Assembly: GCF_010093535.1 (NCBI RefSeq)
Contig: NW_022985197.1
Span: 262,777-326,776, forward strand
DNA: 64,000 nucleotides
Reading direction: 5' to 3'
Source of the DNA: Lindgomyces ingoldianus
Lineage: Eukaryota; Ascomycota; Dothideomycetes; Pleosporales; Lindgomycetaceae
Of this stretch, positions 11,773-23,004 are shown one piece after another (the stretch's first letter is position 1; each line of letters starts with the position of its first letter). The notes under the pieces are model-generated. The model was not told the origin of the DNA. It was given only the letters and a program-made list of their open reading frames with translations, and did not search any database. The position numbers were made by a program, and so were the translations under genes.

Positions 11773-12888
11773 ATGGGGGGTTCCAGTGCTAAAAGGAAGA
11801 AGGAAAAGAAGAAAGATTTCCAGGCAAGTTCACTTTTCGCAAATCCGCCCATTTAACCAACTCTTGACAGCTTCGTAGAAACCAAAGTTGAAGGTCGGGA
11901 AGGCAAAGCCGAAAGCGGCCAACTTCACAGACACAAGTTTCAAAGCCAAATGTAGGATTAGAAACCCTAGCTTAGCGATATATGGCTGACCTCTCTAGCA
12001 ATTGTATTGACTCAACAGTCTCTTTCAGCGAATGCGCCATCCGTGGTTGCACAGTGCTCTCATCATCTTTCCATGCTCGCTCACAAGTCCGATTCGCAGA
12101 GACGTGACTCTCTGGCATATTTGACCACAGCAATCACAAACACTCCCGCTGGTGCTCCGCTACCACAACCAACATCAATCATTCTACCGGCTGTGCAACG
12201 TCTCATTCTGGATGGTTCCAACGCTGTGCGACAACAGCTTCTCAAGCTCCTTCAAAGTCTACCAAAGAACGACATCGCAAGCTATAGTGATCAACTGTTA
12301 TTGCATACCCGAGCTGGAATGACCCATATAGCGACAGAAATTCGAACTTTTGCTCTGGATGTTCTGGAATGGTTACTCGGAGTAGCAGGTGATGAAGTTG
12401 TTAGTGGCGTAGGTGGTTGGGTCAAGATGCTCAAGTGTTTTATTGGCCTCTTAGGCTGGCAAAATGAAACGTCAGGTAAATGGTCGGCCCCTAAATCATT
12501 TGGGAAATCGGGCGGAGACGCAAAGATCATGGTCAAGCAGATGAATGCTCTTGCAGCATTTTTGAGAGCAGGGCTTGTGCCTTCTCAAACTGAAGAACCA
12601 ATTGATGTAGGCGGTACTACCTTTCCACTCTGGCAGTGCGAGCACCACATGGTGTCTGAACGATCAAACACATTTGTGCACTTGAATCTGTTCGGGGCTC
12701 CAAGGGACGAAGAAGCAGAGATGTATGAAGACCGAGAGGATCGACAGAGAGTTTTTCACGATAAAGCAGAAGCTGCAATTGTTGCTGGTCTTGACCAGGT
12801 AACGAAAGGCGGCGGAGAGTTGGGCCGTGCGGCTGCTCAACTGCGAAAAGTAGTGAGAGAAGGCATGTCGGACTTCCGCAGTGATTAG
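11773..12888 (+). CDS. IPI1: Pre-rRNA-processing protein Ipi1
   Basis: Subunit of the Rix1 complex (Rix1-Ipi1-Ipi3), which acts with the Mdn1 AAA ATPase in removing ITS2 and maturing pre-60S ribosomes in the nucleus. Exons are 11773-11823, 11879-11951 and 11999-12888, giving 337 residues. The start is the family-typical lysine-rich MGGSSAKRKKEKKKDFQ, then KPKLKVGKAKPKAANFTDTS and SIVLTQQSLS. The helical-repeat core follows (HKSDSQRRDSLAYLTTAI, VRQQLLKLLQSLP, IRTFALDVLEWLL). The first intron begins with GC (CAG|GCAAGT), a GC-AG intron; the second is GT-AG. Both were placed by matching the family N-terminus. Confidence 0.9.
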
Positions 12889-13430
12889 AGTTCAATGACT
12901 CAGAATTCGAAGGAGCGTCCCAGAAATGAAAGGCGTCATTTGTAAAGTGCCTCCAGAAAGCACAGAACCAATATATAGTGACCATCACCTCAACTAATTA
13001 GAGATTTAGTCTATTACGCTAAGCGTTACACACTAATGCGAGGTGATCGTGTGACAAGATTAGCTTCCAATCATATCCAGATATATTAACGCAACTGCTT
13101 ATCAATTGACAGGCCCCACTTATTTCTCCCCCCTTTTAAAGGCTGCTCCTTCTACTCCTGTAACATAATTTGCTTTTCTTCTTTTCTTCTTTTTTACTAT
13201 TATCTTTCTAACTAAGTATATAAAATATAGTCTAAACATAAACAATCATAAATAAGAAGCTTAAAACTGCCAAAAAAAGCTCTACAGTTTCATTGGATAA
13301 GTTTTGCTCCTAGCGACACTTACCAATCATAGCGCATGCCTGAGATGCCAATGGCAGCCAATCAACACGAAGTAAGCGTCAAGCCTTCTGACAGCTGATC
13401 CAATTCAAAGCAATAGCCACTACTCACAAC
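12889..13430. other. Intergenic, with AT-rich patch
   Basis: A 542-bp spacer. Positions 13180-13270 are locally AT-rich with pyrimidine runs (ttttcttcttttcttctttttt). No gene or recognisable element is visible. Confidence 0.5.
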
Positions 13431-15933
13431 ATGCAGCCCAGCATTAAAGATGAAGATGACGACGGAGACGAATTCTTCGACGATGATGATGAGGGCAGGG
13501 ACTTCACCTACAAGCCTTGCCCTCGATTGCCGCAGCCCTTTGTGGTGATGCGAACATTGGGGGATTTAATGAGTTAGAAACCTTATGCCTTCACTCGTGT
13601 GATCCGAGGTACTAATAGTATTGTGAAGAGGCATTAGATGCCGGCAGCATCGATGTCGACCCGGAATACCAGAGAGAGGTTGTATGGACAGGTAAGAGAG
13701 AGTTTCTTGGTTGATTTATTCGCTGACATACAAATGTAGCCGATAGAATGACGGGACTCGTCAACTCGTTGATGGAAAATTACTACATCCCGCCTATCAT
13801 TCTGAACAAGAAGGAATACAAAAACCCAAATGGTAATGGTTCTTCGTACTCGATGGTTTGCGTCGACGGCAAGCAGCGTCTATCGTCCGTTCGAGCGTTC
13901 ATTAAGGGTATGATTCCGTGCCATGACTATCGCGGACAGAAATGGTAATTGTTTATACACTATCGAACCGCTTCGCAACAGCTGACTGTTCTAGGTGGTT
14001 TGTCGATCCTTCCAATAAGCCCTCCAAAAGGATTCTTCCTGAAGCTGCTCGAAAGGAGTTCCTGGGCAAGGACCTCGTGTCAACCGAGTTCTCTGGCCTA
14101 ACTCCAGAACAAGAAGAGGACCTCTTCGCAAGAGTGCAAATGGGGATGCAACTAACCTTGGCGGAGAAGATGCGTGCATCGAACGGGCCATGGCAAGAAT
14201 TGGCCAAGCTTTTCGTCGACGATTTCGCTGTGATCTTTGCGCTGTTGAAGGATCGAGCACGCTCTAAAGATTTCCAGCTTGCTCTCTCGTGCTTCAGTCA
14301 AATTATCGAGGTTGAGAATCCCTCCAACGCTAACGGCATCCCTATGCTAAAGACGAATTATAAATCTCTTCCAAAACTACTGTCGAATCATGCGGCAATG
14401 GACGATCAAATCAGATCCCACTTAGCGAATACATTCGCTACTTTCAAGGAACTGGTCCAAGAAAGCCCAGAGACGTTCACAAATGTGGAACGAAAACTGA
14501 AAGGTGTTCAGACCTTCGCTCCCATCGAACTCGTTGCTGTCGCGGTCCTTATCTCGATGTACTCCCACAAGCGAAACAACAAACTTCTCCTAGGTGACAT
14601 CCGTACCCTGCGGAATAGACTCCGTGACAACTTCGTTGATATCCGAATGAACGCGCCTGTTTGGAAGTTTATCTGGGGATTCCTCAACGACTTAGAAGCT
14701 TATCGTGGAACTATCGAGGGAGTTACGATTGACCGGAACGTGAGACTTTCTGTGCCCGTTTCCGATGTTACTGGTACACCAGCTCAGAAAGCACCAGGAT
14801 CGTCGCCAGGCAGTGCGAAGAGGAGGGGAAGGCCAACAGCACGTCCGAAACAAGCATCGTTTGTAGCCGTAAACGCAGCTTCATCCGTCGTCCCAGTTGA
14901 ACCTCATCCGCCGAAACGACAACGAGTTGAGCAGAGGAGGCCGAAAACTTTTCCAGGAAGCGTTGTCTACCCCCCCTTCCCCGGGGATAGCGTCCATGGC
15001 TTTGTTACTACTGGCGTTGGTTCCTCGGCACTTCCTCTCGTCATAGACGATGATCCAGCGCCACCTCATCCAGCGTCTCGTAGACAACCAAGTAAAGCTC
15101 TAGCAGCATCTTCTCAGAGACACACGCCTAGTATGTCGCGAATCGGGACAAACGAATATAAGTTCACTACCCCACCAGTCCCTACTTCGCCGGATGAGTA
15201 TAGTGGTATGCACTGCCAATCTCCACATACCCCCTCCACTCTCCAGGTACGCCAGAATCACGTCTCCGAGATGAGCAGCAATGGTTCACCTATGGAACCT
15301 ATGGAACCTATGGGCATGATGGCTGCCCCTGTATCGCTTGCACAAATGGCACCGGCGGCACGAATACTCCAGCGTCATCCACAACATCAACAAGCACAGC
15401 AACATCATCACCAAACCCGACAATCTCAGCGCCATCACCAACTTGATCCTGTCCGGCCTCACCCGCAACCCAACCAACCGCAGCACCGCACACAACCCCA
15501 ACAGCCCCCACCAGCACCAAGCCGTCTAAACACATCCGCAACCCTCGTCCACGTCGAAGACCAACTCCAAGCAATCCTCAACGCCGCTAAATCCTCATCT
15601 CCAGAGGAACCACACCCACCCCAACTCGCCCGCTCCTATCCCCAATCCCTCCCTAGAAAATTTCCTACCCCTAGCCCTCCCCAACTCAACGGTACAATTG
15701 ATCTAACCGACGACGTCGAGGAGGAACGTCAAAACCTCCTCTCTTCCTTTGGCAGCAGGGCCACTGCCGCAAGCGAAAGTATTGAGAATAAGCGCGTGCG
15801 CATCCTGGCTGAGTTCCGCGCTATGAAGAATCCTACCACTGGATCGAGGCTAGGATTGGGATCTGGATCTGGATTTCCCGTTGCGGGCGGCAAGAGGGAG
15901 CAGTCAATGTTAGGTGCGTCATCGTCACCTTAG
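13431..15933 (+). CDS. DUF262 (GmrSD/ParB-like) protein with long disordered tail
   Basis: Exons 13431-13572, 13629-13691, 13740-13944 and 13995-15933 join to 782 residues. An acidic N-terminus (DEDDDGDEFFDDDDEGRD) precedes a DUF262 domain at about residues 40-250. Its signatures are LDAGSIDVDPEYQREVVW, NYYIPPIIL and CVDGKQRLSSVRAF; the last matches the DGxQR motif of GmrS and other ParB/Srx-fold enzymes. In bacteria such domains act in modification-dependent restriction; the fungal role is not known to me. After about residue 430 the protein is low complexity: a KRRGRPTARPKQ stretch resembling an AT-hook, basic clusters, Q/H-rich repeats near 15370-15500 and a final acidic/basic mix. Nuclear DNA or chromatin association is an inference. 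The exon 1-2 junction is chosen because it keeps the frame and the family sequence. Confidence 0.82.
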
Positions 15934-16558
15934 AATTTACCGGTTAGGACGTCACCAGAAACGAAGGAGTTGAGAAAGGCTGCAAATAAGGGCATTTGAG
16001 CTCAACCTCAGTGATACCCTTGTCAATGAGAACCAGAAATCGTTTCCCTCGGTACTAGTTGGCGAATACATGCCTCTGTCCATTCGACTTGTGTATGCGC
16101 TTTCCGCATTACACTCTACACCTTAGGGTTTTCGGACCGGTCGCCGCAGCTACTACCCCTTGTGGTTTCACGGGTTTCTCGAGCAATACCCATCTCCATG
16201 CTACATATATCTATCCCTATTTTCCCGATTCCTCTGAGAATGTGCGTAGGAGAAATTTTGCATTAGTCCCCATTTCCCACCCACCAATACATATTCCTTT
16301 TATGGCGTTGCTCTGTCCAACAGCGCTTATGAGCCGAAGAGGTAGAGCTCAGCTTGAAGCCAAGTAGTGGGGCTGAAATTGAGTGCATTACCTGCTTCAA
16401 GCAGATAGTATAGAACATAGATAATTAAAGTATTTAGCAACACTGTTATGCTGCTTCGCCTGGAACCAGTCATAATAACCGAACCCCCAATAATCTATTA
16501 GATATCTTGAAGAACTCCCCGACACTCCAAAATCCCGTTTACACCATTCCCCATCACC
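15934..16558. other. Convergent intergenic region
   Basis: A 625-bp spacer between the convergent DUF262 and SDR genes. It should hold both 3' ends. No recognisable gene; the C-rich open frame at 16507-16806 is antisense to the SDR gene. Confidence 0.55.
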
Positions 16559-17571
16559 TCAATACCCATGCTTCTCCAGCTCTACCTCTGTATACTCCCA
16601 CAACTTCTTCCCCAACCCCGCATCCCTACTCTTCTTACTCCCCGACCCCGTCTTCCCCACCGGCGTATAAAACTCGCCGTTTGTCAATCCCTCCTTCTTT
16701 GTTGTCGCCGCCCACGTCTGATTCAACGCACCCCCCGTCGTGTCCTTATAATGGCCTGGTAGAATTGGCGTCAGCAGTTGATAAAGCCCGACCAAGAGCC
16801 GCATAATAAAATTCGACTTGAGAGAGGCGTATAGGTCTGTGACAATGACGCCGGGGTGGATGGATACGGTTGTTATCTCGGGGTAGCGGGCGGCGAGTTC
16901 GTTCGAGAAAAGGATGTTTGCGAGTTTGGATTGGCCGTAACGCGTCCAGGTTGATCTTTGCTGTAGTGTGGATTGCGTCTGGATGATGCCTTCAGATGGC
17001 GCCATCATATGCCCTATGCTGCTGAGATTGATGATGCGGACGTCGGCACCGGGCTGCTTAGCCGTCTCGAGCAAAGTCGGGAGGAGCAGTTTTGTGAGAA
17101 GTGCGTGGCCCATGTGGTTTGTGCCGAATTGAATCTCGTAGCCTTCTTTTGTGAGACTGTAGGGCGTGGCCATAACACCGGCGTTGTTGATGAGGATGTC
17201 GAGGCGTGATTCCTTGGCCTGAAAGATGTCGGCGGCGGCTTTGATGGAGGCCATGGATGTGAGGTCGAGGGGGAGGTGTTCGATGGGTGCATCCGGAACG
17301 AGCTTTTTGATATCGGCGATTGCGGAAGTGGCTTTGGAGGCGGTGCGTGCGGCGAGGTAGATTCGTGAAGGGGAATGTTGAGAGAGGTAGAGGATGGTTT
17401 GCTTGCCTAGGCCTGCGTTGCCTGTTTACTTGCGGTTAGCGTTGCGTCCTTTGGTGGTTCTAATTGCTTTGCGAAAGGCTCCGTAAGACACATACCTCCA
17501 GTGACCAAAATGACCTTCCCCGCCAGGCTCGGGATATCCGTCACCGGATTGAACTTCACGCCTTTGCCCAT
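16559..17571 (-). CDS. Short-chain dehydrogenase/reductase (retinol dehydrogenase-like)
   Basis: NAD(P)-dependent oxidoreductase; the substrate cannot be told from sequence. Exon 1 is 17571-17496, intron 17495-17422, exon 2 17421-16559, giving 312 residues. The start reads MGKGVKFNPVTDIPSL, common in fungal relatives. Rossmann elements are VILVTGGNAGLGKQ (TGxxxGxG), IYLAART and DILINNAGVM. The active site is a serine in NLSSIGH with YxxxK in RYGQSKLANILFSNELA, and IHPGVIVTDL follows. A hydrophobic stretch (FIMRLLVGLYQLLTPILPG) after the active site is usual in this subgroup. An in-frame upstream ATG at 17754 would add 61 residues including a hydrophobic segment, but that stretch contains an intron-like sequence and I regard it as leader. 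Confidence 0.9.
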
Positions 17572-18377
17572 ACTCCGTAAGGTATGTGAGAGTGTCGGTA
17601 TCAAGAAGTTGAAGAAGAGGAAGATTGTTGTGGCAGAAATTTCAAAGACCTGTGTTAGGATATATATACCAATCTTTAACGCCGACTTTTTTGGACGCTG
17701 ATATGCTTGTTCGACCGTTACGTCCGTTGGCCGGATGCGATGTTCGTCCATCATTGATATCTCACGATGTGCATCTTGGACAGTGGCGGGAGAGCCGAGG
17801 GACTTGCCGTTTCAGGCAAGGCGGCGACAAGTGACACGGCGCTATCGCCTGGGTGGCAGCTTCATGTGGCTTCCTAGCCCCCGTCCGAAAAGCAGAACGT
17901 CCGGGGCTCTGGGGCAAAATAGTTTTGTGTTTAGTCGTAGTCGGGGCTTCGGACGGCCTGCGGAGAGATGTCTCTTCCTTCGCCCCGACCCGACGGAATT
18001 CGCTGCAATTGGTAGTGCTGATCTTGGCGTCGCTATTGTGGTTAAGCTTTAGACAGGCATTAGTAGGAGAGGCAATGATTGAGACCCAGCATATTAGCAT
18101 TGACGACAGAGCCTGACTTGGACTGAATTTAGGGCTACCATTTTTCTCCTCCTAACACTCGTATTTGGTCCGGACTGGGGCTCCATAGTTCAAAATGTTC
18201 CCATTACTGTTCCATGTTGGGTGCTGACCCTTTGACGCTGATGATGGACTCAGTCTACAGAGATATACTGCTCTTGGTCTATAGCACACGTCTATATTTT
18301 AATACACTAACGAGGCTGTGAGTCTCTCACACTGCCCAAAAGCTTGACAGGCACGTCGCAAAGCCCCCAGAAGCAAA
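17572..18377. other. Intergenic region
   Basis: An 806-bp spacer upstream of the SDR gene and downstream of the acid phosphatase gene. It contains several overlapping open frames on both strands without recognisable similarity. No element identified. Confidence 0.5.
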
Positions 18378-20282
18378 TCACTGATGTAAGAATGTGATCC
18401 TCTCCGGCGCCTCATCATCGAGTCCACACTTCTCTCTAAAATGCCCCACCTCCTCGCCTTTCCGCTTGACTCTATCCCTGAACTCGGCAAGTGGACAACT
18501 ACTTCCAGGACCTCCATCGCATTCGGGAATTGTAGTGATTCCATCGTTGATGTTGATTCTGACGAAATGATTCTGTTGGGTCCCGCACGAGAGCAGCTCG
18601 AAGATGATGCGACCGCCCATCGGGGACACCTGAGATTTCCGCCACTTCCGCGATGAAGGGATATGTGTAATTGGGAGGTGCTCATCGTCGTTGATAATGT
18701 CAAGGGCTGTGATCATTGGAGCTATATCCCCATCGTGAACACTACGGGCGTCAGTGCTTCTCGCAAGCACAGAGTTGGACTTAGCAAAGACTCACAAGCT
18801 GAAGAATAGTGGACCAGCGCTGGGTCCCTCAAGCATGAGATTTGTCGTCGCATTCAGCCACAACCAGCCCATCACTGCTCCATACTTTGTTCCTGGGCCA
18901 GCCCGGTAGTAATGCAAGATATCCCTCGCATACTCAAAGTTCAAAAACTCATTCTGGGTGAAGACATCACACCAATGACTGCTCCCCCTAACAGTTGTCT
19001 CAAAACCGCACATTTCTTGCATAGCATAGATCTCGTCGTCAGTGAACTCCATTCCCGGATTCTGTTTCAGAAGACGTTCGCGAATCGCAGGCATGTACGT
19101 AGCCCGGTAGTTCTGCATAGTTTTGGGCCCTTTATCGTGTCCTTCCTCTGTGTCCTCAATGTATTTAAGGCAAGTGTCTCCTGGGGTTAGCGTGTTCCCA
19201 CCGAGGTCAGACCTCTCGGGGATGATCTCCAGATGGGCTGCCCTTTCCCAATCAAGGCCGAAAAATCCGGCTCCGAAATAGCGCGCAGTGTCGATGACCC
19301 TCTCCGAGTCACTAGCCCAAAATCTAGTCTTGCGTTCCAGAGATTTGGGATTAGCAAGGAGATTGTGGTATCGAGTGCGGAGCCGAACACCTGTGGTGAA
19401 GGATCCTAGAGTTCCAGAGAAAGGACCCGTCGAGGTGAGCTGCTCCATCTGCGAATCGTCTTTGGCATACTGTCAACATAATTCTCAAGCAGGTAAGGGT
19501 GATCTCCGAGACATCTGCAATGACTTGTGGGCATGCGTTGAGGGCAGACAAGAATAGAAGCTGAGAAGACACGCGTTGGGTTGGTTGATTTTTGCAGGAG
19601 CATGTATTTCGCTACGTGACAAGAATGGAGGACAAACCCACCTGACCAGAAAAGCTCCCAATGGTTGACGAAAGCCAAGTCACCTTGGAATCTGATCCTG
19701 CTCTGCTTCATCCTGTCTAGAAGTTTAATCATTCCTTGACTTTCCAGTAAGCTCATGACACCTGAAGTTCCAGTGCGGGCTAGGCAAAAATGAACCCACT
19801 TCTGCCAACTCTAAACGTTGGATATCTCTCCGCATGTCTTGACATCTTCAATCAAAGAATCGATGTCAGCATGTAGTCGACCCTCTAACCCTCCCCGAAC
19901 CTACCATATGCACTTGATCCACGGCGCAGCCATCAGGAACAGCAATGCCTCCCTCTACCACATTGTCTACTTTCTCGACCCAGGGTCCGTTGCCTCCAAG
20001 ATGGTACAGTATATTCCAATCGTGTGTCACAGCGCCGCCGCCCTGTCCACGACCAGGGCTGGCTTCAGCGCTGCTCCAGATGCGTTGGGGATGCCACCAG
20101 CTATGCCAGCTTGAGTGATGCGGCTTTCCTGTATATTCATACTCGAAGTATCTGGAATGCTGAGCCTCTATCACTATAGGGACACATTTTTGCGAGAATG
20201 AATTCCACCAGACGGCGAAAAGAGCAACCGCCAAAGAGGATACGAGGATTACGACTGTGATAATCGGGGTGGGAGATGGCAT
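18378..20282 (-). CDS. Histidine acid phosphatase (clade-2 histidine phosphatase)
   Basis: Phosphomonoesterase of the branch-2 histidine phosphatase family (acid phosphatases, phytases). Exons 20282-19905, 19845-19817, 19751-19642, 19459-18796 and 18741-18378 give 514 residues. The N-terminus has one hydrophobic segment (PIITVVILVSSLAVALFAVWW), a signal anchor, so the enzyme is probably membrane-tethered and faces outward or the vacuole. YHLGGNGPW and the phosphate-binding MSRHAERYPT follow, with alanine where the classic motif has glycine (RHGxRxP). The mid region has FWASDSERVIDTARYFGAGF, and the proton donor is in FFSFVHDGDIAP. A GGRIIFELLSC motif precedes the tail. The small second exon carrying RHAERYP and the acceptor at 19752 were set by frame and family spacing. 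Confidence 0.87.
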
Positions 20283-20787
20283 CGCAATTACAATCTGTTC
20301 AGGCCAGTCGGGGAGTGAGTAACGTCAGAGCACTTCATGGTTGGCTGTCGCAGAAGTTGTTCAAAGAAAGTCGGTGTGCTGAGGCGCTATGCCGGATTGG
20401 GCACCATCCTCAACATCCACATCCTCCCATCAATATCAGTGACAGAAGATGCTCGTAGGATGACATATTTCAATACGGGTGCAAAGTCCGTAGGTGTTGC
20501 AAGACAGATGTGGAATGCATGAATGATGATTGACGAGTCAACTCGAGGCACTGAACCGAGGCAACAGATGCTAGCGTCGGGCTTCACGCTTTCTCCAACA
20601 TCAACCCTTCGTTGGTATGGAGCATGGTTAGCCACGAAGAAACCCCTTCATCAAGCTACTATATAAAAAGCCTTCGGACCTTTGAGCTGCTAGGAATTTC
20701 TCTCACCAGAAGCTTACGGATCGACTTCATCGCCGTTGAGAAACCGGGCCTCAGCTAAAAACACCCGCCAAGATAACACCGGCCACG
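20283..20787. other. Divergent intergenic region
   Basis: A 505-bp spacer between the divergent acid phosphatase and FMN oxidase genes. A TATA element for the latter is listed separately; nothing else recognised. Confidence 0.55.
20660..20668 (+). promoter_or_regulatory. Probable TATA box of the FMN oxidase gene
   Basis: tatataaaa lies about 120-128 bp upstream of the ATG at 20788, consistent with a leader of roughly 90 nt. Confidence 0.5.
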
Positions 20788-22116
20788 ATGGCGGGTGACA
20801 TCCCAAGCTTGAAGGACATTCCCGAGCCTGATCCCGAGTCGTTCGTGCGGTACCAACGGGACATCTACGCCAACCTTCGAAAGCCGGCCTTCTCCACGAA
20901 ACCGACAGAATGGGAGGCTCAGGCGCGGAAAGCCATACCCCTGTCCAACTTTCTGTATATTTATGGATCCGCCAGTTCAGAAGAAACCCACGCAGGCAAT
21001 TTGTCAGCCTTCGATCGCTACCGACTGCGCCCTTGGATGCTCGTTGAAGCCACACGGCGTGATTTATCGGTCGAGCTTTTTGGCACCCGGTACAGCAGCC
21101 CGTTGCTCGTTGCCCCAATTGGCGTGCAAGAAATTGCGCACCCTGATGGAGAAGAAGCAACGGCCCGAGCATGCGCATCCGTCAAAATCCCGATGATTCT
21201 ATCCACTGCGGCAACGAGATCAATCGAACAGGTGGCAAAGGCTAATGGCGATGGTGATCGTTGGTATCAATTGTATTGGCCTAAACCCCAGGCTGAGGAG
21301 CTTACCGTGAGCCTACTTTCACGTGCTAAAGCAAATGGCTTCAAAGTTTTAGTGGTCACGTTGGACACCTTCATGATCGGATGGCGGCCTAATGACCTGG
21401 ACGAATCATATCTACCTTTCATCTATGGGCAAGGCTGCCAGGTTGGATTTTCCGACCCAGTCTTCAACCGCATGTACGAGAAGATGCGGGCGGAGGATAC
21501 CAGGAGCGCAACCGAAAAGCTTTCAGAGATATGGCAAATCCTGAAGCGACCTGGCACATTTTCGGGGACCATGAGAGTCTTAGCTAATGCTGCGACAATG
21601 AAAAAGGCGATGCTTTTTACGACTCTCGTCTCCTCTGGAACATACCGTGAATGGAAGCATTTACAAATTCTCCGAAAATATTGGGACGGACCAATTGTTT
21701 TGAAAGGTATCCAAACTGTAGAGGACGCCCACCGTTCCATAGATCATGGGATGGACGGTATTATTGTCTCTAACCACGGCGGCCGACAGTTGAATGGCGC
21801 AATCTCATCTCTTGATGCTCTGGCTGAAATTGGAGGTGACGGAAGAGTTAAGAAATCGGGTCTAACTGTCCTATTTGACAGCGGGATTCGTACCGGTAGT
21901 GATGTTCTTAAGGCCATTGCTCTTGGAGCAAAAGCTGTTCTCCTTGGACGGCCTTACGTCTACGGATTAGCGATGGGGGGTGAGAGCGGAGTGAAACACG
22001 TGCTCGAATGTATTCTCGCAGACACCGACAATTCTTTGGCAAACCTTGGCAAGAAGAGTATATCGGATCTAAGTCGGGAGGATTTGAGGGTCATGCAGCA
22101 GCCAGCCAAGCTGTAG
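20788..22116 (+). CDS. FMN-dependent alpha-hydroxy acid oxidase (lactate 2-monooxygenase-like)
   Basis: Flavoenzyme that oxidises an L-2-hydroxy acid such as lactate. A single exon gives 442 residues, slightly longer than glycolate oxidase. The FMN-binding TIM barrel is complete: LLVAPIGVQEIAHPDGE, ILSTAATRSIEQV, RWYQLYWPK, VLVVTLDTFMIGWR, VLKGIQTVEDA and the active-site block SNHGGRQLNG, which holds the catalytic histidine and the substrate-binding arginine. VLFDSGIRTGSDVLKAIALG and LLGRPYVYGLAMGG follow. The long loop between the TLD strand and the LKG strand, and the RWYQLYW form, favour the lactate monooxygenase-like subgroup over cytochrome b2; no heme domain is present. No targeting signal is evident. 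Exact substrate unknown. Confidence 0.92.
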   Translation: MAGDIPSLKDIPEPDPESFVRYQRDIYANLRKPAFSTKPTEWEAQARKAIPLSNFLYIYGSASSEETHAGNLSAFDRYRLRPWMLVEATRRDLSVELFGTRYSSPLLVAPIGVQEIAHPDGEEATARACASVKIPMILSTAATRSIEQVAKANGDGDRWYQLYWPKPQAEELTVSLLSRAKANGFKVLVVTLDTFMIGWRPNDLDESYLPFIYGQGCQVGFSDPVFNRMYEKMRAEDTRSATEKLSEIWQILKRPGTFSGTMRVLANAATMKKAMLFTTLVSSGTYREWKHLQILRKYWDGPIVLKGIQTVEDAHRSIDHGMDGIIVSNHGGRQLNGAISSLDALAEIGGDGRVKKSGLTVLFDSGIRTGSDVLKAIALGAKAVLLGRPYVYGLAMGGESGVKHVLECILADTDNSLANLGKKSISDLSREDLRVMQQPAKL

Positions 22117-23004
22117 CAAAAAGGTGTTAAGCATGTAGGTACGACATATTCGCGCTTTCGGATTTCACTCCGGAGAATTTGACAAGTTTAATCTCTTGCT
22201 AGAATCAGGGAGCAGGTTGACAGGATGCGAAACACGCAATCGCACTGTCTATCCATCGACGATGCAGCAGAGAGGAATGACAATTGTAGCCATGTGGCAA
22301 TGTTGTGGAACAGAATGCACCGCAACAGTGAACCGGTTAGGGTAAGCGGGATCACATTGCTTTTTCGCTTTACCGTTCAAGAGCAGCAGCTGTGCCGCTG
22401 CCATTGGCTCTCAGCACCTCAGGAGCAAAAACAAGTTGTTAAAGTGGACTGACTCTCTCCATGGCGTTTCTTGGCGATATGATGCTTAACCTTCTAACCA
22501 CTGCCCTCACTGGGCTGAGAAACCCAGCGAAGAGGCTCCTGTCAAATGCGCAGGAGCTGTACGCGACAAGGGCTAATCCCGCCGTACTGGAGAAATTGGC
22601 TTCGCCCAGCTGCTCCATTTCAGTACGAAAAATGAATGTCTGTGTAACATTTCGGGGCAATCGGCGCTCCTCCTGAACCCGGTCCCTGCGGAGGCGTTCG
22701 TGTGTGTTCCAGAAGAAAGCAAATCGGACCGGGGCAGCTCGCTCGGCTTCGGATCAAACCTTGGGCTCTTTTCGCCAGCGCCGCTCTCTCGTCAGAGCAG
22801 TTTGACTTCCTTAAACGTTTGCTAGCCATTGTTCCAACGGGTGCATTCACGCAGGCAGTCGAGCTCTGGGACATTGTTATTTCTACGCCGTACCCAGAGG
22901 CCTCTCGAAGGGCCACCGCCTCGAATCGGGAACCCGTTTCTCGAACAACTCCGCTGAAAGTCCCCCTTCCGTTATTCCCAATTCTGGCCACTCGGATCTG
23001 AAGC
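22117..23004. other. Intergenic region upstream of histidine kinase
   Basis: An 888-bp spacer. An open frame at 22702-23001 ends three bases before the kinase ATG, but its sequence resembles no protein I know and it is probably leader. Confidence 0.5.

Noticed and set aside
17572..17754. N-terminal extension of the SDR protein
   Set aside because: The extension is in frame but holds an intron-like stretch and a non-conserved hydrophobic segment; MGKGVKFNP fits the family start.
22702..23001. 99-codon open frame ending just before the histidine kinase ATG
   Set aside because: No recognisable protein; more likely leader sequence. An upstream ORF role is possible but unsupported.
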